Shown piece after piece: positions 9,420-16,406 of a stretch of DNA of 38,685 nt. How positions within the stretch are numbered: the stretch's first letter is position 1; each line of letters begins with the position of its first letter. The stretch covers positions 1-38,685 of the forward strand of contig SKQS01000255.1 of the NCBI GenBank assembly GCA_007118895.1. The letters are read 5' to 3'. The position numbers and the translations under genes are program-made. This DNA comes from Wenzhouxiangella sp. Lineage in GTDB: Bacteria > Pseudomonadota > Gammaproteobacteria > Xanthomonadales > Wenzhouxiangellaceae. The notes under the pieces were generated by a model, which had not been told where the DNA came from, searched no databases, and saw only the letters and a program-made list of their open reading frames with translations.

Positions 9420-9480
9420 CTGTTGCCATGCTCCTGACCTTTCCCTCTCCCTTCTCCCCTCTGCCCTTCTTCCCTCCGTC
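9340..9480. repeat. repeat-like insertion across the ccoI end and ccoI-ccoS gap
   Basis: The stretch has a tandem GTGAAAC at its left edge. It contains a purine-rich arm GACGGTAGAGGGCAGA (9357-9372) and an inversely oriented arm whose minus strand reads GACGGAGGGAAGAAGGGCAG (from 9480 down). A perfect 8-bp hairpin lies between them: CCGGCGAG (9390-9397), loop TTCTCC, CTCGCCGG (9404-9411). The right part (9437-9480) is almost pure pyrimidine. It replaces the end of ccoI and leaves ccoS without a visible ribosome binding site. It looks like a small dispersed element; copies elsewhere in the genome would prove this. Confidence 0.45.
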
Positions 9481-9657
9481 ATGAACATCATCTACGTGCT
9501 CATTCCACTGTCGCTGATCCTGATGGTGCTGGCCATCGGCTTTTTTTTCTGGGCAGTCAAGAATGACCAGTTCGACGATCTGGATACCCCCGCGCTCGAC
9601 GTTCTTGACGATGACGAGCCGGCCAGCCCCGAAGACACCGAGCAGCCTGATCGGTAG
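9481..9657 (+). CDS. ccoS: cbb3-type oxidase assembly protein CcoS
   Basis: A 58-residue protein starting MNIIYVLIPLSLILMVLAIG: one N-terminal helix, then FFFWAVKNDQFDDLDTPA and an acidic tail. The AVKxxQFDDLDxPA signature identifies CcoS (FixS), which is needed for cofactor insertion into the cbb3 oxidase. It is the last gene of the cco operon. The 61-bp gap after ccoI holds a long pyrimidine tract and no Shine-Dalgarno sequence, so translation may depend on reinitiation or be weak. Confidence 0.93.
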   Translation: MNIIYVLIPLSLILMVLAIGFFFWAVKNDQFDDLDTPALDVLDDDEPASPEDTEQPDR

Positions 9658-9678
9658 CAGGAAGAGATTCGATCCAAG

Positions 9679-9707
9679 TTGCCAGCAAGCCCCGGCTTGA
9701 GTAAAGT
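9679..9707 (+). promoter_or_regulatory. candidate sigma70 promoter for the AlgC-like gene
   Basis: TTGCCA (9679-9684), a 17-bp spacer and TAAAGT (9702-9707) make a good housekeeping-type promoter. It lies 75 bp before a small open frame and 178 bp before the GTG of the AlgC-like gene. It would separate transcription of 9782-12426 from the cco operon. Confidence 0.45.
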
Positions 9708-9781
9708 GCTGTGACTGTCGTCAGACTTCGGGGCCAGCCAGCCTGGGTGCCTGAGATTTCGTGTCACAAGGGGAAAGAGCC

Positions 9782-9895
9782 ATGCAGGACCGATTCGATT
9801 CAGTCGAAAGCCAATTCAGTGGGGGGCTGAACAGGCAATATTGCGCTTACTTGTGTGGCAAGACCGTATCCGATTGCCTGGCTGAGTGGCTTTGA
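9782..9895 (+). CDS. candidate 37-residue small protein or leader peptide
   Basis: An ATG at 9782 with AAGGGGA about 8 bases upstream opens a 37-codon frame beginning MQDRFDSVESQFSGGLNRQY, with Cys residues in YCAYLCG and SDCLAEWL, ending at TGA 9893-9895. The stop overlaps the GTG start (9886) of the next gene by 10 bases, and that GTG has no good Shine-Dalgarno of its own. This suggests translational coupling. I know no homologue. It may be a leader peptide, or a chance frame with a good ribosome binding site. Confidence 0.35.
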   Translation: MQDRFDSVESQFSGGLNRQYCAYLCGKTVSDCLAEWL

Positions 9896-12426
9896 AGTCG
9901 TCGGCATCCCAATCGACAGTCCCGGAGCAAGGCTCGGCTTTGACCCTGCTTCGGATCGGCAGCCTGATCGCGATCGCACTGGGCCTGTTTGCGATTGTCA
10001 TTGGCGTCACCTTGCTGTATGCCAGCCTGTCAGACCAGCTGGCGCACGAGCGCGCCGATCGCGCGGTACACGCCCAGGCCCGGGAGGTCTCTCGCCGTCT
10101 CAGCGACATTCAGTCAGTCATGAATCAGCGCCGCTTCATCGAGGCGGCCGCCGCAGGGCCTGCCAGCCAGGGCGAGCTGACCTCGCGAGAGTTCCTTGGC
10201 CAGTTCGATATTGCCAGCGTGATCAACGTGTACACGTTCGACGACGAAGAACTGGTCAACCCGCCGGAAACGCTGGATGCCGAGCTGATTGCACTGCTGC
10301 TCGAAGTCGTCGACCGCGGTCTCAGCGTGGTCCGCGTCGATCGCGCCGGCACGCCCAGAGAAAGCCTGGCCATGGCAGTACTGCTGACCCGTGAAGAAGG
10401 CCTGATGCTGATGCAGCTGCCGGTGAGCGTGCTGACCAGTCCGCTTCGGCGCGAAAGCGGCATCGACCATCTGATGCTGATCCAGTCCCATCAGGGCCAG
10501 CGCCAGGTGCTGTGGGCACAGGGCGCTACCCAGCTTCCGCAATACAGCCAGGTCGCGATCAATGACACGGAGCTCGTGCTCGAATGGCACCGCAGCGCCA
10601 TGGTGTTGCCCTTGAGTGACCAGGGCGCGATCATCCTGGCCAGCACCGGGCTGATCGTGCTTTGTCTGGGACTGCTCATGCGTCGACGCTTCGCCCCGGC
10701 GGTCATCGAATACGAACCTGAGGAAGAGTCGGAGCTGATCTATCAGCCCGAGGAGCCCAAGCCGACACGATCGCGCAGGAAACCCAGGCCTTACGTCCCG
10801 CCGGCCACTCCGGCCGCGCCGGCTGCCGACCGCACCGAGGTGCTCGACCCGGAGACACTCAAGTCACCGGCCGCCGTTCCCGACCTGCCCGACTGGCTGG
10901 CCGATGCCGACTATGACTCGCTGGACGATCTGGAATCGGCTGCCACCGAGGAAGCGCCGCCGCCTCCGCCTGCCCAGGACGCTCCCGCCGCGGCGGACGA
11001 TGAGGACGAGGAGGACTGGGGCGAGACGCTGGAAGATATCCAGTCCGAGCCGCTCGATGCTGCCACACTGATCGCCGGCGATGAGATCAGGGGCAACCGC
11101 GACAATGCGCTCAAACCAGCCTTGCTGGTCCAGACAGGGATGGCCCTGGCCGAGTCGATTCGCGACCGCGGAGGGAGCGCGATCGCCCTGGCGCACGACG
11201 GCCCGCCCGACAGCTCAGCGCTGGGCCAGCACCTGGCTGAGGGCTTGAGTAGCGGCGGATTGCAGGTGATCGATATCGGCCTGGCTCCCCTGCCGGTGCT
11301 TTACCTGGCGGCGACACAGAAGACAGAAGGCAATGCGGTGATGATCACCCGGGATGCCGGTCACCCGGAATTCGCCCACCTTCGCATCCTGCACGATGGC
11401 AGCCTGATGGATGGTGCCGGGCTGAATTCACTGCTGCAGCGAGCGATCGAGTCCGACGCTGTCCAGTCTGAGGAGATGGGCAAGGTGGTCAGCGAGGATT
11501 GGCGCGAAGCCTACATCAAGGCGCTGGCGGACTCGATCAGGCTGGAGCGACCGCTGAAAGTGGTCATCGACTGCGGCAACGGACTGACCGGGTTGATCGC
11601 CAGTGATGCCTTTGATGCCATAGGCGCGGAGGTGATTTCGCTCTACACCGAGCTTGAAGATGGTCAACCCAATCATCCTGCCGAACCATGGCAACCGAAC
11701 TGCCTTGAGGACTTGAGCCTGTGCGTCAAGAACTTCGAGGCCGACCTCGGGCTGGCCTTCGACGATACCGGTTCCGCGCTGGGCATGGTGGCCCCGGATG
11801 GCACCACTGTCTGGCCCGATGATCAGCTGATGCTGCTGGTACCCGAAATTCTTGAACGCCGACCGGCCGCCGCGGTGCTGGTCGACATCGACGCCTCGCC
11901 GCGCCTGGAGCGAATGATCGAGCAACATGGTGGCGGACCCTTCATGGTTCACGGTGACCGGGCCTGGCTGCATGCCGAGCTGCGCCGGACCCAGGCCGGT
12001 CTCGCCGGCGACTTCCGCGGACACCTGCTGATTGCCGACGCCTGGCACGGACTCGACGACGCCGTTCATGCCGGGGCTCGCCTGCTCGCCCGTCTCGCTG
12101 CCGACGAACGCCCGGTCAGTGAACAACTGGCCGAAGTCCGGGCCGGCATCGCTACCGGATTGATCACCATCGACCTGGGCGAGCAGCAGGCCGAGACGCT
12201 GCTGGAGAAACTGGCCGAGCACGAGCGTTTCGATGAGGCTGAATTCATTACCAGCCACTGTCTGCGATTGCAGTTCGATGACGGCTGGGGCCTGATCAGG
12301 CTGGCCGGCACGCAGGCGCTGACTGCACGCTTCGAAGCCGATCATCCGCAGGCGCTGGCCCGAATTCAGGCAGTATTCCAACGCACACTGGGTGACATCG
12401 CCCCCTCCATTCAGCATCCTTTCTGA
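9886..12426 (+). CDS. membrane-anchored AlgC-like phosphohexomutase homologue, probable pseudoenzyme
   Basis: The C-terminal half (about residues 385-846) aligns along its length with phosphomannomutase/phosphoglucomutase of the AlgC type, including DCGNGLTGLIA, EADLGLAFD and a PSIQHPF ending close to the AlgC C-terminus. The four functional loops are all altered. The phosphoserine loop TGSHNP reads TRDAGHP, with Asp490 at the catalytic Ser. The metal loop DGDGDR reads DDTGSA (626-631). The sugar loop GEMSGH reads GDFRGH (708-713). The phosphate loop RASNTTP reads RLAGTQA (805-811). It is therefore unlikely to be an active mutase. The N-terminal half has a helix (about 22-46), a probable periplasmic domain, a second helix (about 247-266) and a Pro/Glu-rich linker. 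AlgC proteins with such N-terminal membrane parts are known in related bacteria. The start is a GTG coupled to a small upstream frame. Confidence 0.85.
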   Translation: MALKSSASQSTVPEQGSALTLLRIGSLIAIALGLFAIVIGVTLLYASLSDQLAHERADRAVHAQAREVSRRLSDIQSVMNQRRFIEAAAAGPASQGELTSREFLGQFDIASVINVYTFDDEELVNPPETLDAELIALLLEVVDRGLSVVRVDRAGTPRESLAMAVLLTREEGLMLMQLPVSVLTSPLRRESGIDHLMLIQSHQGQRQVLWAQGATQLPQYSQVAINDTELVLEWHRSAMVLPLSDQGAIILASTGLIVLCLGLLMRRRFAPAVIEYEPEEESELIYQPEEPKPTRSRRKPRPYVPPATPAAPAADRTEVLDPETLKSPAAVPDLPDWLADADYDSLDDLESAATEEAPPPPPAQDAPAAADDEDEEDWGETLEDIQSEPLDAATLIAGDEIRGNRDNALKPALLVQTGMALAESIRDRGGSAIALAHDGPPDSSALGQHLAEGLSSGGLQVIDIGLAPLPVLYLAATQKTEGNAVMITRDAGHPEFAHLRILHDGSLMDGAGLNSLLQRAIESDAVQSEEMGKVVSEDWREAYIKALADSIRLERPLKVVIDCGNGLTGLIASDAFDAIGAEVISLYTELEDGQPNHPAEPWQPNCLEDLSLCVKNFEADLGLAFDDTGSALGMVAPDGTTVWPDDQLMLLVPEILERRPAAAVLVDIDASPRLERMIEQHGGGPFMVHGDRAWLHAELRRTQAGLAGDFRGHLLIADAWHGLDDAVHAGARLLARLAADERPVSEQLAEVRAGIATGLITIDLGEQQAETLLEKLAEHERFDEAEFITSHCLRLQFDDGWGLIRLAGTQALTARFEADHPQALARIQAVFQRTLGDIAPSIQHPF

Positions 12427-12464
12427 TGTGATATTCGTCGCGTTTTGTGAGCCTGGCTTGCGCT

Positions 12465-12493
12465 TTGTCACGCGTAGACTCATGTAAGATACT
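12465..12493 (+). promoter_or_regulatory. candidate sigma70 promoter for the kinase gene
   Basis: TTGTCA (12465-12470), a 17-bp spacer and GATACT (12488-12493). The predicted transcript start is near 12500, about 25 bases before the preferred ATG, leaving a short leader with GCGGAT near the start. Confidence 0.4.
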
Positions 12494-12525
12494 CAGCAAG
12501 AAACGGGGGATTGGCGGATATCTTC

Positions 12526-13431
12526 ATGACCGATGCGGAAAATCTGGACTATCGCGATGCCATCGGGCGGCAGTTCGGCAATTTCGTCGTCGTGCGCGAG
12601 CTGGGCCGCGGCGCAATGGGCGCCGTATTCATCGGCTACCAGCGCTCGCTCAAGCGCCAGGTGGCGATCAAACTGCTGCCCAAGGCGCTGGCGACCAGCG
12701 ACATGGCGCGCCAGCAGTTTCGCGACGAGGCCGAGCTGGTCGCCATCCTCAACCACCCCAACATCATCACCATCTTCGAAAACGGCGAAGATGACCTGTA
12801 CTTCTACCAGGCAATGGAGCTGGTCGATGGCCAGGACCTGGGCCAGCTGCTGAACAAGATTCGCCGCCACCCGGTACCCGCCCGGCGCGTACTGCCGCTG
12901 AAGCAGACCCTGCGCCTGACCGGCGAGATCCTTGACGGCCTGGGCCTGGCGCATGAAGAAGGGGTCGTCCACCAGGACCTCAAGCCGGCCAATATCCTGG
13001 TCGACAATCGCACCGGGCGCGCTCGCATCGCCGACTTCGGAATCGCCAAGGCCAGGCAGATCGAGTACAGCGCGCGCGGCCTGGTGGTGGGAACGCCGAA
13101 CTACCTGTCGCCGGAACAGGCCTCGGCCGGCGATACCGACCACCGAACCGACATCTACGCCATGGGTCTGATCCTGCTGGAAATGCTCGCCGGCCAGCTG
13201 CCGATTCGTGACGAAGGCGCGCGCGAAACGGTAATGCGCAAGATTCGGGAGCCCGACTCCTTTCTGCTGCACCGGCCCATTGACTGTCACCCCAACATCG
13301 ACGAGGACATGGAAAAGATCATACTGACCGCGATTGCCACTGATCGAGACATGCGTTATAACGAGTGTACCGACTTCTCCCGTGCCCTGGATCAATGGCT
13401 GCGGCACAAGCGCCAGCAAGCCTCAGCCTGA
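12526..13431 (+). CDS. serine/threonine protein kinase (Hanks type), soluble
   Basis: A compact bacterial Ser/Thr kinase of 301 residues with little beyond the kinase fold and no membrane helix, so probably cytoplasmic. Visible motifs are the glycine loop GRGAMGAVF (about 27-35), the ATP-binding lysine K49 in VAIKLLP, the catalytic loop H149-Q-D151-LKPAN, D170-F-G, and GTPNYLSPEQ. The loop is HQD, not HRD, so it is a non-RD kinase that may not need activation-loop phosphorylation. I prefer the ATG at 12526; an in-frame TTG at 12511 would add five residues but sits directly against GGGGGA. It lies between the AlgC-like gene and a gene for a degenerate GGDEF-like protein, 17 bp before the latter, so the two are probably co-transcribed and the neighbour may be its substrate. 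Confidence 0.93.
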   Translation: MTDAENLDYRDAIGRQFGNFVVVRELGRGAMGAVFIGYQRSLKRQVAIKLLPKALATSDMARQQFRDEAELVAILNHPNIITIFENGEDDLYFYQAMELVDGQDLGQLLNKIRRHPVPARRVLPLKQTLRLTGEILDGLGLAHEEGVVHQDLKPANILVDNRTGRARIADFGIAKARQIEYSARGLVVGTPNYLSPEQASAGDTDHRTDIYAMGLILLEMLAGQLPIRDEGARETVMRKIREPDSFLLHRPIDCHPNIDEDMEKIILTAIATDRDMRYNECTDFSRALDQWLRHKRQQASA

Positions 13432-13448
13432 ACGCGCCAGGATAATTC

Positions 13449-15578
13449 ATGACCCAGACCCCAGTTTCCAGCTCTGCCGAAGCCCGCCGCGCCGAGCTGC
13501 TGGCCCGGCAAATCAGCGCCGCCTTCACCAACGCCTGCGGCTATGGCAACGAGCATCCGATGACCCAGCGCGCCTGCCAGACCGCGCTGGGCGCGCTCAA
13601 CGAGGCGTTGAAGGAGTCCGGCGACGTGACCCTGCTGGTCGATCGCGGCATGCTGCTGATCGAAAAGCACCGGGTCGGGGAGCGCTTCAATCCACGCCGG
13701 ATGATCAGCGCGTTCTCCGGCATCGGCCTGGAATCGATCACCTTTCATGCCGGTGTCAGCGAAAATGACCTGCGTATCCTGATGGCCATTCTGGCCGACC
13801 CGGAAGGCTACTCCAGCGCAGAGGCAGCGAGCACGGCACTGAAAGGCCACAACATCCGCAACATCCGCCTCAATCACGTGGTCTACCGCAAGCTGACATC
13901 CGACCAATTAGTGGTCGACACCGGCGAAGCCAGCGCCATGGGCCTTGAGGAGTCAGGCCAGGCGCAGTCCCCCGGCGGTACCCTGGACTCGCTGCTTTCC
14001 CTGTCGCAGCTGGTCAACCAGCCGGAAGCGGCGGTCGGTCAGATCAGTGCATCGACCAGCGCCGAGGACGTCCAGTCGCGGCAGCACCTGGTCAGTCATC
14101 TGCGCAGCCTGGTCGAGCAGGTCGAAAGCGGCGGCCTGGGCGAGATCGCCAATCTGCCGGCAGAGCAGCTGCTGGCCGCGATGAATACCCTGCGCCAGCA
14201 GCTGCGCATGTCAGTGACCACCCAGCGCGACACCGATTTGATCTACTCCGAGCAGCGCGAAGCGGTCAGCGAGATCGATCAGCTGACCTACAACACGCTT
14301 GTGGCCCTGGTCCGCGAGGAGTTCCGCGGCGGCAACTTTTCGCATCGTCGCATGGCCCAGATCATCAACCGCATGCTGCCTGATCCGGACGATCTCAAGC
14401 GTCTGCTGCCGCAGCTCAAGCGTGGCCTGCTGGAAGACGGCATGTCCTTGGCCGACTACGGCCAGCTGATTCATGAATTGTCCTCGGAGATGCGCGATGA
14501 TGCGCTGGTCAGGGCACTGGAAAAGGGTGCCGACAGCGTTGGTCTTGATGTCGACGACATCATCTCGCAAATCAAGGAAGACCCGGGCGAGGCCGCCCGG
14601 CTGGTAGTGCTGGCCGCCGAGCTGCGGCAGGGCGGTGCCGGCCAGGAAGATCAACTGTCAGCGGCATTTACCGACTACATCGAACGGATCAGCCAGAAAA
14701 TGGCGATCAGCCCTGCCAGCACCTCGAACATGGGCCCGAAGACGCTCAGGCTGCAGCTGGCCAGGGTTCAGCGCCAGCTGGTCCAGCAGATCAATGAAAA
14801 GGGTCTGGACCCGGAAGCCGCCGAACGAGTCAACCAGCGCATCGAGGAGCAGATAGAGCAATCGATCGGCGAGGTCAAGACCCGCCTGCTCGACCGCATT
14901 CTGTCGCGCGCCGCCGGCCTTCCCACTCATCAGCTGGCCGACTGGCTGGAAACCCAGATCGAGCAACCGACCGAACTGCAGCGCCTGGTCGAGCCGATCC
15001 GGCAATTGATGACCGACAAGGGCTACAGCACGGAGCAGATTGCCGAGCTGCTCGAGGAGCTCAAGGAGCGGCTGGAAGACGACGAGCGGCCACCGGTGTT
15101 GTCATCGCGCGTGCTGACCTGCGCCAACACCGCGATGTTTCTCAAGCGAGAGATCAAGAGCGCCCAGCGCTACAAGAACGAGTTCTCTGTGGTCAAGATT
15201 CTGGTCGAGACGCTGGTTCCGGAAGACGGTCCGGCGCGTCGCCCAAGCCGGCGCGAGATCAAGATGATCCTGCCCGGCCTGTATGACCTGCTGATCGAGC
15301 AGGCCCGCGATCTTGACCTGGTTGGATCGCTTGAAAAGCGCCAACGCGCGATCCCGATGCTGATCCTGCCGATGACCGGTCAGGCCGGCGCAGACATTGT
15401 TGCCGAGCGAATCGCCGGTCTGCTGGACGAGAAGCGCTTCGACCTCAGCGACGGCCCGGTTCGCGTCCACGCCACCATTACTGCGGTCGGTCACCTGACC
15501 GAGATCGGGGAAGACGGCAATGACTTTCTGGCCCGGGTCAACAAGCTGCAGATGGCCGCGAGATCTGCTGCAGGCTGA
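13449..15578 (+). CDS. large helical regulator with degenerate GGDEF-like C-terminus
   Basis: A 709-residue soluble protein. The first 150 residues have an alpha/beta pattern (LLVDRGMLLIEKHRVGERFN, then GIGLESITFHAGVSENDLR) seen in N-terminal regions of some large bacterial regulators. The middle is almost wholly helical, rich in Glu/Gln/Leu with likely coiled coils (about 465-550). The end, from about residue 554, resembles a GGDEF diguanylate cyclase: RVLTCANTAMFLKREI stands where DxLTGLxNRRxF would be, then RYKNEFSVVKILVE. LVGSLEKRQRAIPMLILP stands where the GGDEF strand-turn-strand would be (EKRQR at about 629-633). With the signature lost it cannot be expected to make c-di-GMP. A role as effector or scaffold downstream of the adjacent kinase is inference. 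Confidence 0.75.
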   Translation: MTQTPVSSSAEARRAELLARQISAAFTNACGYGNEHPMTQRACQTALGALNEALKESGDVTLLVDRGMLLIEKHRVGERFNPRRMISAFSGIGLESITFHAGVSENDLRILMAILADPEGYSSAEAASTALKGHNIRNIRLNHVVYRKLTSDQLVVDTGEASAMGLEESGQAQSPGGTLDSLLSLSQLVNQPEAAVGQISASTSAEDVQSRQHLVSHLRSLVEQVESGGLGEIANLPAEQLLAAMNTLRQQLRMSVTTQRDTDLIYSEQREAVSEIDQLTYNTLVALVREEFRGGNFSHRRMAQIINRMLPDPDDLKRLLPQLKRGLLEDGMSLADYGQLIHELSSEMRDDALVRALEKGADSVGLDVDDIISQIKEDPGEAARLVVLAAELRQGGAGQEDQLSAAFTDYIERISQKMAISPASTSNMGPKTLRLQLARVQRQLVQQINEKGLDPEAAERVNQRIEEQIEQSIGEVKTRLLDRILSRAAGLPTHQLADWLETQIEQPTELQRLVEPIRQLMTDKGYSTEQIAELLEELKERLEDDERPPVLSSRVLTCANTAMFLKREIKSAQRYKNEFSVVKILVETLVPEDGPARRPSRREIKMILPGLYDLLIEQARDLDLVGSLEKRQRAIPMLILPMTGQAGADIVAERIAGLLDEKRFDLSDGPVRVHATITAVGHLTEIGEDGNDFLARVNKLQMAARSAAG

Positions 15579-15627
15579 CATACTGTACCGCACCGCTCTG
15601 CCGCCAGGGACCGGTAAACTCTGACTT

Positions 15628-16341
15628 ATGAACCCCGAAACTGCCTTGCTGACCGGGCTGCTGGCCGGCCTGTTCGGCTCAACCCATTGTCTGGGCATGT
15701 GCGGCGGCATCGTCGGCCTGCTGCATGCACAGGTGCCCGGCGATCGACCCTGGCTGGCCACCGGTTTCCACCTTGGCAGGATTACCAGCTACCTGGCCAT
15801 CGCACTGCTGGCCACCCTGATCGGCATGCTGCCGGCAACGGCAGTTCCCGACACCGCGCCGCAGATCATGCGATGGCTGCTTGGCGCCATGCTGGTCGCC
15901 ATGGCGGCCTATATAGCGTTGCCCGGACGGTTCCGCGATGTCGCCGGCGAGCTGGCCGCGCCGCTGACCCGCCAACTGATGCCACTGTTTGCCCGATTCA
16001 TGCCGGTTCGTGCGCTCGACGATGCCATCGGACTGGGTCTGCTGTGGGGCCTGCTGCCATGCGGCCTTTTATATTCGGTAATCGCTACCGCCGTGCTGCT
16101 GGCCGACCCGATCGCCACCATTGCCCTGATGCTCGGATTCGGTGCCGGCACCGTGCCGCTACTTCTTGGCACCGGGATGACCGTGATCAAGGTCAAGAGC
16201 GCGGTCAACCGCACCGGGCTGCGCCTGTTCGCCGCCATCCTGCTGCTGCTGACCGGTCTGCTGGTGGCGTTCGGGCCGTGGTTGGCACACCGATTCGATC
16301 ACGGGGCGATCGGCTTTCTGGTCGAGTGCGTCACGCCCTGA
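15628..16341 (+). CDS. TauE/SafE-family membrane protein (COG2836 type)
   Basis: A 237-residue polytopic membrane protein with about six helices. The N-terminal LFGSTHCLGMCGGIVGLL is the signature of the sulfite exporter TauE/SafE-like, UreH-type transmembrane family that is often encoded beside cbb3 oxidase genes and is suspected to help with copper supply or oxidase maturation. The His and two Cys of this motif could bind metal. Here it is about 6 kb downstream of ccoS, separated by the three-gene signalling block. Substrate is unknown; the sulfite exporter name comes from family annotation only. Confidence 0.85.
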   Translation: MNPETALLTGLLAGLFGSTHCLGMCGGIVGLLHAQVPGDRPWLATGFHLGRITSYLAIALLATLIGMLPATAVPDTAPQIMRWLLGAMLVAMAAYIALPGRFRDVAGELAAPLTRQLMPLFARFMPVRALDDAIGLGLLWGLLPCGLLYSVIATAVLLADPIATIALMLGFGAGTVPLLLGTGMTVIKVKSAVNRTGLRLFAAILLLLTGLLVAFGPWLAHRFDHGAIGFLVECVTP

Positions 16342-16406
16342 ACTGGCATTACCGGTACAGCTGTGAGTAGACTGTGGCAGCCAACAACAACACCAAAAGA
16401 ATCGCC

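Noticed and set aside
9437-9480. Pyrimidine tract as an intrinsic terminator after ccoI
   Set aside because: It follows a GC-rich hairpin, but the tract is C-rich rather than a T-run and ccoS lies directly after it, so a repeat element is a better reading.
11428-12483. 351-codon minus-strand frame
   Set aside because: Antisense to the conserved C-terminal part of the AlgC-like gene.
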